Assembly: GCA_027625915.1 (NCBI GenBank)
Contig: JANTQA010000008.1
Location: 4,109,001-4,173,000 of the forward strand
DNA: 64,000 nucleotides
Origin: Anaeramoeba flamelloides
Lineage: Eukaryota; Metamonada; Anaeramoebidae
Direction: 5' to 3'
Shown: piece after piece, positions 51,895 through 63,481 of the stretch
How positions within the stretch are numbered: the first letter of the stretch is position 1
Layout: each line of letters opens with the position of its first letter
Translations under genes and position numbers: made by a program
Notes under the pieces: generated by a model
The model's database searches: none
Seen by the model: the letters and a program-made list of their open reading frames with translations, nothing else
Told to the model about the DNA's origin: nothing

Positions 51895-52560
51895 ATGTTA
51901 GTCATTTTCAAAAAGTGTTACCAAATGGTTTTTGTAAGTATCTATCAAACAGCCAGCAAATTACAATGGACCTATTTATATATCTTTATAAAAAAAAACT
52001 TTTATGATCACACATTTTTAAAATACTGCTAAATTCAAATTAAAGAAAATACAAGTTTATCCTAACAGCTCAATAAGGAAGGTGCTTAATTCATTCAATT
52101 AGAAATATCATTTCTAATTGATTTTGTAAAGATCTTGGACTTTTCCATCCAATATTTTGGTAAAAATATTTTGAGAACTTGAAACAAAATTTTTTATTTA
52201 ATTAGTCATTGAGGGTGTTTGTATATTTTTAAACAAATTATAAGAAAAATATATTTGTGGAAACATGAAATAAAAATTTTCATTTATTAAAGGAAAAATG
52301 ATAGTATCTTTAGAGCCACTTTAAAAGGATTTTACAGAAAAGTACTTTCAAAAATGTAATTTATTTCCAGAAAGTGTCACCAAAGGGTTTTTGTAAGTTT
52401 CTATAAAACAGATGCCAAATTTGAATAGATCTTTTTTCAGGTCTTTTTAAAAATCTTTTTTTTTTCACACTTTTGGTAAATTGCCTTTCCAAAAATTTTT
52501 AATAAATTCTGAAAAATAGTCTGATTGAAGTATATCAACTGTTTTAGAGATCATTTTGAA
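51895..52560 (+). repeat. Local direct duplication with about 460 bp offset
   Basis: AAAGTGTTACCAAATGGTTT followed by TTGTAAGTATCTAT (51918 on) recurs as AAAGTGTCACCAAAGGGTTT and TTGTAAGTTTCTAT (52372 on). Similar downstream order is a hexamer near GGACCTATTT or AGATCTTTTT, then a TCACAC run, then AAATT-rich sequence. It is diverged and has no ORF. Confidence 0.6.
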
Positions 52561-54164
52561 AAATTTTTATTTTCAGCCTTTTTTAAAATGGCTTTAAAAA
52601 AATCTTCCGCTTATCATTTATTACGCTTAAATTTCAATTTAAAAAAATTTTAATGATATCTCAGAAGATCAATAAAGAAGAAGCAAAATCTATATAATAC
52701 AATTGTTGTTTTTAATTTCTTGTGAAGGAGTTGGTTTTTTTTTCAAATCATTACATGCAAGATTATTTTGGGGTATTGAACTTTAATTTTTTTTATTTAT
52801 TATCTGGAAATTGAGAAGGTTTGGATATGTATCAAGAATTTTTTTTATTTTATTTTTTCCTCAAAATTTAAGTTTTTTATAATAAGGAATAAGAACAATT
52901 TACATTTTTTGAATCTTCAAACCAATCACCAAAACTTAATTATATTATGATACAAGTTAATGTTTAAATTGTCCCTTTTTTAATACTTAGAGAATTCTTT
53001 ATTTTATTCACCAGTGAAGGTATAAAAAGAAAAACTCTCTCTTTCCTCTAAAAAAAAAAATTTTTTTTTATTTTACTTTAATTGTTTGGTAAAGAGAACA
53101 ACCTTATATAATCAGGTGTTTTGATATATTTGTGATTATTGTATTAAAATATGTTATTGAGAAATTTAAAATAAAAAACCGGTAGCAATTGAAACTAAAT
53201 TGTATATGTTTCTCATGTATCAATAGTGTCCAAAAAATCTATTTACAAAATACAAAAGTTGTGTAAAATCATTAATTCAAAATGAGACTTTTTTAAATAA
53301 AAAAAAAATTAAAGGATTTACCATAATAATCTTGATTTCAAAACAAATATACCAGTAAAATTTTAATCTAAAGAATTCTAAACAAAATTTCAAATTTCTA
53401 CAATACATAAACCCAATCAATTTGGTAAAAAAATGTATATATTCGAAAATTTTTTGTTTTTTTTTTGTTCATTTTTTGATATTTCGAAAATGTCTTTTTT
53501 AACAACTCTAAAGAATATAATTTTTTTTTCTTTACGATCTGGGGTTCATTTTTGAATTTTTTTTTAATTCGATCATTTTTAGTTTTTTAATCAAATGCGC
53601 TCCTATTAGTTGTTTATACTGTAATTTGATTGTAAATTAACAATTAAAAATACTAACCGAATATTTTTTTTTTTTTTTGTAAAAAAAAATCAAACCTTTC
53701 CAATAAAAATCTAAAAATTATTTATACTATTTTTGAAAATTAACTTTATTGTTAATAGCAATAATAAGTTCCATTTTTTTTTTTTTTTGGATTGTATTTT
53801 GAAAATATACAAAATTTATTTATTTATTTATTTAGAGAAAAGGGTAATTAATGAAAAATTTATCAAATAAAAAATGAGATGAAAAAAAAATAAATCAAAA
53901 TATCAATAAAAAATATGAATATCATTTTTATTTACAGTTTAAAAATGTTTCCACTGTTGTTAGGTTAGCCAGAAATTGTAAAATTTGAGTAAAATAAAAT
54001 ATTTAACTAAATTCTTTTAGATTCTATAAAACGTCGAAACTTGACTTAACTCGACAGCTTTGAAGACATTTCACAAGAATTCAGAGGAAGAGAAAAAACA
54101 CGATAGAAATATTATCATTATATATAAAAATTACACAATTTGTGATTAATAATTGGTATTCAGA

Positions 54165-54475
54165 CTGTTACTGTTTTTTTTTTAATTTGAGAAATAAAAA
54201 GAAAATTTATTAAAATTTGGGATTTTATTTCTTAAATTAAAAAAAAATCACTATTAGCTTTTCTGGAGTTTTCTAATTATTTGGAAAATCAATAAATTTT
54301 CGTTATTTTCTATTTATTTCAAAAATTAAAAAAACTGTCATTAGGTTTTCTAAAGTTTTCTATTTATTTCTAAAGTAAAAAAAACCTAGAACACTTTACA
54401 AATAAAATAGAAAAAAAGAAAACCTCAAGAAAACCTAGGCACTTGTTGATACTTCCTGAAACACTAATCCTTTAA
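54165..54475 (-). repeat. Repeat family R6 (copy 2)
   Basis: The reverse complement shares with 39110-39620 the modules around ATTTTCCAAATAA and the ACCTAGAACACTTTACAAAT/CCTAGG end. Confidence 0.55.
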
Positions 54476-56089
54476 ATAGAGCTTTTACCCTAGTTATGTT
54501 GCTGATAGGATTATAACATATATGATAGATTTTCTTTAAAGTTGACAAGGGAAAGGTATTTTTTTTTGGACAAATATAAGAGAAAGAGAAATAAAAATTA
54601 GAAATAAAAGTAATTCAAAAAATGATAAATAAAGTAAAATTTTTAAATTAATTATTTTTTGTCTACAAAGTATTGAATGTATTGTTATTTGTTCCCTTTT
54701 ATTCCATTTCTTTGATTTTTTATAAATCACTTCCATGATATCAAACTTTCATGTACTATCCTCCCCTCTCCTCATAAATTGTTCCTAATGCAAGAAATCG
54801 TCATCATATCCCCCAAGCTGATTCACTAATAATGCATGGTAGATTAGACAAAACCAAATTGTCGACACACTTCTACCCCTTCATTATTTTACCAACCAAA
54901 TTTCAATCAGGGTATTTTTTTTTGTTTTTTTTTATTTATACCCTACTTAAAATTTCATTAAATATAAACCAAACAAAAAATTCTTTTTTAGAAAAAAAAA
55001 GTAAATTTGAAAAAGTAAATGGGTATTTAATCAAAAAATAGTTTTTTTACAAGGAATTTTTATTTTGATAGTTTACGAAATTTTTATATTGTGTGATCTT
55101 TCATTTTTTTATCATTGGTTTATTATGCTAGAAATTCATTTTAATTTTTTTCAATTTATTGGATTTACAATTGAATTTTCAATGGGTCAAAAAACAATTC
55201 ATGGGGTTGAGCTTTTTTTTCTTGTAAATATTTGAAAATTCTTTAAAAAACAAAATTCAAATTATTTCTTTTGCCTAAATTCCATTTTAATATTTTATAC
55301 TCATTTTTTCAAAAACTTGTTTAATTTTTTTTTTTTATGAATAATTTGTGTCGCAATTAAAATTATTTTCTTTTCAACAAGATGAAAGAATAAGATAAAA
55401 CATAAAAAATGAATAAAGTAAAAAGAAAAGAAAAGAAGAAAAATCCTAATTTATAGTTTAGGAAACAAAAAATCTAAAAAATGATCAATAATTATTATAT
55501 TTTCTCATCAAATGCTGTAATTTTTGTTATAAATAACAAAAAAAAAAAAAAAAAAAAATTGAAAAATAATATCATGAAATTCTTTGTAAAATATTTTAAT
55601 AAATAATATTTTTTTATTAGAAAGCTACAAAATATCCTTTACTCTTACAAATATCTTTTTTTAATAATGAAAATTTTAAGTATCAATATATCAATTAATA
55701 TTTTATGAGGCAACTAAATGAGTAAAAATTATAAATTTTTATCATAATGAAACCTAATTGAAATTAATCTATTTCATTATTCTATTTAAATTAATATGAT
55801 AAAATTCTCAGTTATCTTCTAAAAAAACATGAATAATATAATACAGGCAAATCCATAATTAAATATTTTAAAACTATTTTACAATATTTGTTTAAAAAAT
55901 TATTTGTTATTCCAAAAGTTTTTTAGAAATTATAAATAATTAGATATTAATAAATTATCAAATATTTTGAACAAATATCAAATTTATTTTCATTAAACAA
56001 ATTTCACTTAATTTTTTTTATCAGATCTCATATTCAAAGATTTTTGTTTTTTTAAAAAAAAATCAATTTTTTGTTATAAATAAAGTTCC

Positions 56090-56655
56090 CTTAAGGTTTA
56101 CAATCCCTGAAATTTGAAAAAAAGATTATCTTGTGTTGGGAGTAGTTACTTGTCGATTTGGTTCTTAGCTGATCGCTCTTGGATTTGGTATGGGTTTTAA
56201 TAATGATTCAAAATGTCAATTTTTGACAATTTATTTTTTATTTTTCCGAAATCCAAATTAAAGAGTGTAAGAATAATATATCGGAACTTAAGTTATAAAA
56301 AAATGTGGTTTGTAGGTTGTTGATTGAAATTTTTAATTAAGTTTGGTTTTATTAGGAGATTTTAAAATATTTTATTTTTTAATTTAGTTAATTGACAAAA
56401 AAGTAAATCAAGATTCTTTTCTACAACCCAAAATTCAAAAATTATTCTTGTACACCTATTAATCTATTAATATTACACTCTTCAATTCGGATTTCCGAAA
56501 TAAAAAAAATAAATTGTCAAAATTTACCATTTTGAACCACTATTAAAATCCATACCAAGTACAAGATCGATCAGCTAAGAACCAAATCGACAACTCACTA
56601 CACCCTACACAAGATAATCTTTTTTCAAATTTCAGGGATTGTAATCCTTAAAATT
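56090..56655. mobile_element. Fold-back element, family R2 (copy 2), TTAA-flanked
   Basis: A palindrome of about 560 bp. The left end is TTAAGGTTTACAATCCCTGA and the right end TCAGGGATTGTAATCCTTAA. Arms of about 250 bp share AAAAAAAGATTATCTTGTGT and TCGATTTGGTTCTTAGCTGA with complements on the right. A TTAA at each end suggests a piggyBac-type target, although the GG...CC termini are not a standard piggyBac end. Confidence 0.85.
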
Positions 56656-56714
56656 AAGATACAAATTTTTTTGTTTAAAAATTTGTGAAAAAAAAAGTTC
56701 AATATGGGTTTTAA

Positions 56715-56970
56715 TTGGCAACCTAAACTGAAAATGAAAAGTAAAATCAATAAAAAGAAGAAATAAATTAACTTCAAAGAATATTTGGTAATATCCGAAT
56801 CAAATTAACTAAACAAAAATTTAAATCTCTTTTATTATCAAAATATAGTTAAACTGGGTTTTGGAGATCTTAAAAATGATCAATTTTTTCAATAAATTGT
56901 TTTCTGGTAGATGAACGAAATAAAAACCCATACCAAAAAGATAGTATTAATAAAACTTAGATTGAGTTTA
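56715..56970 (+). repeat. Dispersed repeat, family R5 (copy 2)
   Basis: It shares AATGAAAAGTAAAATCAATA, AAGAAGAAATAAAT, TTTTGGAGATCTTAAAAATG and CCCATACCAAAA with the 11845-12060 copy in mixed orientation. A short match (TTTTGGAGATCTTAAAGAT) also occurs at about 63070. Confidence 0.5.
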
Positions 56971-57663
56971 ATCCTTTCATTTTGCCATTAATCATTGAGG
57001 GTATTATTTATTAATTGACCTTGCTTTTTATTTTTTGGTTGATATTATATTTCCCGTTTAAAAAACATATTTAACTTTCTTTCCCTCTTTTTTCACTTTT
57101 TTACCCAAACGACAATTGATAAAACGATAAGGGTTGTACATCTACTTTAAAAATGTGCATATGAAACTTATTATCAAATACTACTCAAACTGCTTAAAAT
57201 GAATGAACCAAACAGTTTGATCAACACTTGATCAAATTTTTCATCTGTACCTTTTTTAAAACAGTTTTTGAAAATAAAAAAAATCACTAATTTGATAAGA
57301 ATCCAAATTTTCCAATACCAAGAAAATCTCTTGTACTATAATTCAAAGTTGAAAGATTTTTTAACAGAAAAAAGAATTTTGACTTTTAGTTGAAAAATTG
57401 TAAGAAATTTGTTAATAAAAGAGTGCCAATTGGATGAAAAAATGAAAAAAAACAAAAAGTTTAAAAACAGGTTTTTTCTCTTTTTTGAATACACAACACA
57501 AATATCCAATACAATAATTCGTTCAAAAAAAATATTTAAATAATCTTTTGTATTGATATTTGGTGTTTTGGTGTATTATTTTTGGTTATTTTTATTTTAA
57601 TTTTAATAATTAAAGAGAAGTTTGGTTCGGATTAATAAAATTTAAATCCAAAGACACATACAA

Positions 57664-57697
<34 letters not shown>

Positions 57698-57824
57698 TAT
57701 AATCACAAAAGAAAAAAATAAAGATTCACAACAAAATAAATTCAAGATAGAAACTGATGACACAAAATAAAAAAAAATCGGAAACAGCCCTTTTCTCCAA
57801 AACAAAAAAAAAGAAACAAAAAAT

Positions 57825-57896
57825 AGCAAAGGGAGGAAGGGGAGGGAGGAGAAAGGAGAAAGGAGAATGAAGAAAGAAAAGGGGAAAAAAAAAAAA
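57825..57896 (+). repeat. Purine-only tract
   Basis: About 70 bases of A and G with a single T (for example GGGAGGAAGGGGAGGGAGGA). It lies just 3' of the minus-strand gene ending at 57965. Mirror-like purine runs can form triplex (H-) DNA. Confidence 0.8.
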
Positions 57897-57964
57897 CAAA
57901 TGGTTCAAGAATTAAACAAAATTGAAAAGTATCATTGGAATTCCTTTCAAGTAGAAATTATGAA

Positions 57965-59446
57965 TTAGTAAAACCCAAATTGTGACTCATCATTTGGAAA
58001 CGGTATTAAATTACTGTCAAAGTCATCAAAAATGTCATCCATAAATGGAGCGAATCCATTTTTCAAATTTGGAAATTCTTCTGTAAATAAGTCGTCTGCT
58101 TCTAAAATAAATTGTAACCCTTTATTTGAATTGTCAACTTGAACAGTGGATGGAGAGGAATCGAGTATTGGAATTGAAAACATTTCAAGTGTTTCCTCGA
58201 TTTTAAATCCTAAATTTTGTTTGCCGTCATTCGTATCAAATTTGTGCCAATCCTCGGCATCCTCATTTTCCTGATTTTGTTTTAATTGTAAGTGGATGTG
58301 ATCCTGTATTTGGCTTGGAATTTGTCCAGCTTCGTTTTCATAATCATCTATTAGTTTCAGTTGTTCTTGTTTTACTTCTTGCCCTTGCGTCTGTTCATAT
58401 TTCGGTTCTTGCTTCTGTTCTTGTTTCAAGTCTCTTTCACCTTGAAGGTTTTCTTTTTCTTTCAAAAATTTTTGATAATTATTACATAAAACAATTTTTT
58501 TTTTGAATCTCTTTCTTCTTTGTGCTTTTTTTTTGGAATTATGTTTGGTCTTTTTGCAAATTGGTTCTTGCAATAACTTTTTTTTTGTTTTTTTTAATTT
58601 TCTTTTATTCCTTCTTCTTTTTTGTGATTGGAATTTTTTTTCCAATTTTTGCAAATCTAAAAGACTAATATTTAACTTTTTTGTGTTTTCGTTCGAAAGT
58701 TGTTCCTTCAAATGTAGTGAAGTATAATATTCCAGCCCACCATTCAAATTTTTACAAAAATTTATTTTTCCAGATTTTTCACTCTGATCAATTTTTAATG
58801 GGCATTCCTCAAGCGAAGAGAAACCCCCAAAGTTCTTGAAAAAAATTTTTTTTTGGTATTTAGGATCCTGTGATTTTTTTTCTTGGCTTTTCATGACTAA
58901 TTTATCCCTTTGTTGGTTTGTTGATGGATTACTATTTTTTTTGTTTTTTAATTTATTTGATCGCTTTTTTTGACTTGACGCTTTTGATCTCTTTGATCTC
59001 TTCAATTTGGTCAATTGTTTTGGTTGGTTTTGTTGTTCGTCAAGTTTTTTTTTTTTTTTTTGTTTTTTTTGCATTTTTAAAAATTCTTTTTGAGGTGCAA
59101 AGATTAACCATTCTCTCGAATAATTCGAAACGTTCTTTAACGAGAAATATTTTTTAAAAAAAGTTGAAAGTCCTCGTTCGATTGTTTTTTTTCCTTTCGA
59201 ACACAACAAGACAAGATCAGTAATACAGTCACGCTTGATTTTAACTTTAGTTGGTAACAGGGCTTTGTTTTTGTCTTTGACATACTCTTTTCTTAAGTAC
59301 CTTGGAGGCAGTCCCTTAATGCAATTGGGTCTCCATTTTTGTAGTTTGTTTAAGCGTTCACTAAAAGAAGTGACCCCTTTGAAATCATCTTGAATTTTGA
59401 CTAAATCTTGACAAGCTAATTCAGCAGAAAAGGAGTATTTGTTCAT
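57965..59446 (-). CDS. Unrecognised Lys-rich protein with an acidic tail (493 residues)
   Basis: Single open frame from MNKYSFSAELACQDLVKIQD, with no intron needed. I do not recognise a family. The N-terminal about 120 residues have a folded-protein mix (LQKWRPNCIKGLPPRYLRKE, ITDLVLLCSKGKKTIERGLS). From about residue 125 there are long basic runs (KMQKKQKKKKKLDEQQ; KRSKRSKASSQKKRSNKLKN; KRRRNKRKLKKTKKK at about 270-290; QRRKRFKKK at about 310), interrupted by Gln/Glu repeats near 330-360 (KQEQKQEPKYEQTQGQE). The last about 100 residues are acidic with aromatic residues (EADDLFTEEFPNL, FMDDIFDDFDSNLIPF), the pattern of a transcription activation segment. A nuclear or nucleolar role would fit but is inference from composition only. 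Confidence 0.8.
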   Translation of the reverse strand: MNKYSFSAELACQDLVKIQDDFKGVTSFSERLNKLQKWRPNCIKGLPPRYLRKEYVKDKNKALLPTKVKIKRDCITDLVLLCSKGKKTIERGLSTFFKKYFSLKNVSNYSREWLIFAPQKEFLKMQKKQKKKKKLDEQQNQPKQLTKLKRSKRSKASSQKKRSNKLKNKKNSNPSTNQQRDKLVMKSQEKKSQDPKYQKKIFFKNFGGFSSLEECPLKIDQSEKSGKINFCKNLNGGLEYYTSLHLKEQLSNENTKKLNISLLDLQKLEKKFQSQKRRRNKRKLKKTKKKLLQEPICKKTKHNSKKKAQRRKRFKKKIVLCNNYQKFLKEKENLQGERDLKQEQKQEPKYEQTQGQEVKQEQLKLIDDYENEAGQIPSQIQDHIHLQLKQNQENEDAEDWHKFDTNDGKQNLGFKIEETLEMFSIPILDSSPSTVQVDNSNKGLQFILEADDLFTEEFPNLKNGFAPFMDDIFDDFDSNLIPFPNDESQFGFY

Positions 59447-60709
59447 TAAGAAACCAACTATAAAAAAGGAGCATGTTTAAGAAAATAATTTTGAGAATAA
59501 AGAGTAAAAAATTGAATAAGCCTAACGAGAGGAACATTTTGTCAAAAAATTAAAATAAAATAAAAAAAAAAAATTAAAAGAACAATTCGTTACAATTAAG
59601 AAGGCAAAATAAAAAAATGATAATATTCAAAAAAAAATGCTCAAGTTTCAGAAACCGTTTTGAGTTTCGTAACAACTGTTGTGTTGTTTCCTGATTGGTT
59701 TTTACAAAAAACCAAGATGTTTTTCAATTACTACGGAATATTATTTTGTCCCAATTATTGTAAAAAAGTGTGAAATAAAAATTTTTCAAAAATGATACCC
59801 AAACCACTTTAAATCACAAAAAGGATCGTTTGGTTTCCAACTTGAATAAACTCTAAATCCATACTTTTCCAAATTAAGTTTTTATGTTGGTTTTCAAATT
59901 TATAATTAACTCTTGATTAATAAAATTGGTTGACCTTTCAAGTTTAAAAATCAAACACTAGAAATCAGATCAAGTGTTTTGATTTAAAGTTTGTTTATTT
60001 TCGATTTTGTAAAAATTTTTTTTTGACTGGAAAATAAAACAGTTTAACAAATTTTACACTTTTTTTTTATAATCACACTTCTTTTAATTTAGGAATGATG
60101 GAGTTGACAATTAATTGTGTTTGTTTACAATTTTTCTAATGTTTACAGAATAAATAATCGTTTCCTTTGTTGAGATTATTATTCAGACATTTTCTTTTTA
60201 TTATATTTTGAAGGGAACAAATTTGTACCAAATGACTGACATCAAGAAATTACTCTCAAGTTCGATTCCTTGAAATTTTAATGCTTTATTATTCGTTAAA
60301 GCGTTTTGAAGAATTTCTTCACGAAAATTAAGTTTTTTTATGATTTTTGAAATGAACAAGTTTGATCCTCGTCCAATAAAATGGGTTAAATTGTGGTTAC
60401 TTGTTTTATTACATCAAGCTTAAAACTCGATTTTCCAAAAAGGGTTAATCAATGAAAAAAAATCAAATAAATTATAAAACCAATTCCAAAAAGGTTTTTA
60501 GCAAACCTGGAAATTGAAAAAAAAAAGTAAAAATATGATTATGACAAAACCAAACTATCATTTAATGTATTTTTCAGAAACAAATTTGTATTTTTCAAAA
60601 GATTGATATAAACTTTCCATTTTCTAAAAGTTAACATTTCAACAGATTTCTAAAATCTATCAAAAAAAATTATTTTCATTGAAAGAACTTTGAAAACTTC
60701 TTATTTTTG

Positions 60710-61440
60710 AATAGGGTGGACCAAAATACACTTTAAAAATAAAACAACCAATATTAAAAATCTACTCAATTTCAAAAGAATTTCAGTAATTAATTTCAGC
60801 TTTAAAAAAATAATTTTTCTTTTCAAAGAACATTTATCAAAAACATTTTTTTTGTGTTTAATTAAAATAATTAATATAAAAATCATAACTTATTTTCAAA
60901 AAATAACAATAATTTTTTTCAACTTGAAAACAATGTAATACAAAGATCAAAAAGTGATGTCTTAATATTATAAGTTATTTTAAATTGATAATAAATATTC
61001 CAATCGTGATTATTTCCTATTGGCTAATAATAATCTAAATATTAAAAATTTGAATTATATTTGACTTTTTTATAAGAAAAATTTTTTGGGAATTTCAAAC
61101 ATATAAATAGAATTTAATTTAAGAATTATAATCAAAAGCACTGAATATATATTACCATATAAAATATTTTTATAATTAATATTGTTGTTTATACCTCCAA
61201 TGTTTTAGAGGGATTATTATACAATTGTTATAATTATCAAAAATTAAATCAAAGATCATTTATTTAATTTTTGATCAATTTTTCTGATGTTCAGGTATTC
61301 AATATTAGATATATTTTTATTGTATTTTCAAAATAAGATAAAATTATAATGTTATCTACTCTACAGTAATACCGGCGAATTATTAAAATAGAGATTTCTT
61401 AAAAATAAAAAAGTTTTGTAAATTTTTCTGTTTTTAAATA
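60710..61440 (+). repeat. Dispersed repeat, family R4 (copy 2)
   Basis: Matches 49150-50170 at both ends (see landmarks there). It is shorter in the middle by about 290 bp. Confidence 0.6.
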
Positions 61441-62754
61441 GATCCAAAAAATTCAAACAAATAGAATCTATATAATATACACAGTAAATTAATTGTAAAA
61501 AAATGAATTCTTTTAAATCTGTGAACCTATAACCACCTAGTACTCAAATATCCCTGCTGTTTATAAATAAATAAATATTACTAGCGTCCCCTCTTTTGTT
61601 CTCATTCCAATATAAATTTTTTACCTATATACACACCATTTCACATTACACTTACCTTTAATTATATTTTTTTTAAAACAATTTGTATTAAGTTTTGAAA
61701 TGGTCCAATGGACAGTATTCAGCTTTGGGACATTTTTTCGAAACTAAACCCAATTTCAAAAATATGGACCACTTAAAATAACAAATTGAATATATATATA
61801 TATATTCTAGAGTATTCATTTACAACTAATCATTAAATCCGTTTTTAAATCAATTTAAAATCATTCTAAAGATTTAAAAATCTAATATTTTATAAGTTAT
61901 TAAAAAAAAAAACCAAAAACTAAAAAAAAATGAGTTACAATTATTGAATCGGTGTTTAGATTAACGAGAAAAAAATAAAAACCCCTTGATAAAACAATAC
62001 AGGCAACATTCAAAAATCCACATTCAAAATTTAACTCACTTGAATTTTTTCTAAAAAGTTTAAAAATTAACACAAAAAAAGAAAAAGGTGATTAATCACT
62101 ATTAAAAAATCTTATTAATGATAGAATTTCTACAATTATTAAAGTAATCTGGAAAATTCCATTATCAAATTTTTTTTTTTTCATAAATAGAGTGATTTTG
62201 AGAGAAAATTTCCATAAAAAATAATAAAATTTCAAAATAAAAGGAAAATTTATGAAAAATTTAATGGATTAATAAGCTGATATATATTTTTTATTAGTAT
62301 AAAAAAATTAACCCTTAAAATTGATTTTGATTTTTTTTTAAATAATTACTCATTTCATAAAGGTCAAAAAGATTTAGATAAAAATTATTTTGATTTAAAT
62401 ATCTTATAGCTTTTCAAAATTACTTAAATATCAAAATAAAGATTCTAAAGAATTTTTTAAATCTAGTGAAAAATATTTCAAAAAAACGTTAATAATGATA
62501 TTTTTGGAAATTAAAATATTTTTAAAAGTTTGAAAAAAGTTTAAATTATTGAAAAGGGAAATTTCCTGTATTGTTGGACAATTTTCAAATAATTTTTATT
62601 TTACTATTTTTGCAAAATAGAGAAATTTGGAAAAAAGGGTAAACATGAATTTTTTAAGTTAACAGTAATTGAACCCATAAAATGGCAAAAACCATTCAAA
62701 TAGGAAAAATAACTTTTATTATAATTTTTCGATTATTATCAGCCAAATTCAATT

Positions 62755-63018
62755 TAGTTCCACTTTCAAGACAAAAAATTCAACAAAATTTAACACACAA
62801 AACAAAACCTCAAATTAAATTACATTCATTTCCACCTTTCAGATACAAACTTTGAACGAAAATTAAGCTATAAAAAAATCCGAAATTAAAGAACAATATT
62901 CAGATCTTGGTAAATTAATTTTTTAAAATAAGAATTCAAAAAATTGTACTTTAATTTAAGATTTTTTTGTGCCATTAATTTCATTGAAAGTGTGTACCTT
63001 AAATTTAAAACTTAATGT
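62755..63018 (+). mobile_element. Very degenerate M1 MITE with a duplicated left arm
   Basis: Two successive diverged left arms are seen: TTCCACTTTCAAGACAAAAA, then TTTCCACCTTTCAGATACAAAC with TTTGAACGAAAATTAAG. One right arm follows (TTTTTTTGTGCCATTAATTTC, shown here shortened, then TTGAAAGTGTGT). No clean TA ends. This is the oldest copy in the window. Confidence 0.65.
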
Positions 63019-63435
63019 AATAAATACAATTTAAATCAACTTTTTATTGTAATATGATTGATTTTGTTTTGGAGATCTTAAAGATAACCAAAAATTTCAA
63101 ACACTTTTAATAATAGATAAATAACATAAAAATAAATATTTAAAAGTGATATAATTAATAAAAAAAAATATTATAGTGTTAAAGCTACCATTTTATTATA
63201 AATTACTTATTTTTCCCCGATAATAATATTTTAATTTAATTTCTAGTAAGATTTCGAATGTAAAAAAAATATTTTACCTTATTTCCCCAATATTATAAAT
63301 TACAAAAATTTTAAATTTTTATTACTGAAAAACCCCTTTATGATTTTTGTCATAATTTTTAAATAAGTTATTAGAGGTTTTGATGATAACATATATTATC
63401 CTGATATTAACAATAAAATCATGATATTATTAAAA

Positions 63436-63481
63436 ATCGCGATTAGTCCAACTTTATCGCGATATTCAACATTATCGCGAT
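63436..63481. promoter_or_regulatory. Triple ATCGCGAT palindrome
   Basis: ATCGCGAT at 63436-63443, 63456-63463 and 63474-63481, spaced 20 and 18 bases apart, in DNA where CG dinucleotides are rare. It could be a clustered protein-binding site. No gene start has been fixed nearby. Confidence 0.35.

Larger units (their letters stand above)
51659..57964. other. Repeat-rich spacer
   Basis: It includes a local duplication (51895-52140 and 52340-52560), an R6 copy (54165-54475), an R2 fold-back (56090-56655), an R5 copy (56715-56970) and a purine tract (57825-57896). A GC-richer patch at 54750-54910 includes a plus ORF starting MHGRLDKTKLSTHFYP (54832); unassigned. No recognised gene. Confidence 0.55.

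Noticed and set aside
54750-54910. GC-richer patch as a C/D-box snoRNA (ATGATGA on the minus strand)
   Set aside because: No D box CTGA at a suitable distance and no terminal stem.
60250-60275. tRNA T-loop-like GTTCGATTC
   Set aside because: The pairing arms need an 8-base loop, and no acceptor, D or anticodon stems can be built around it.
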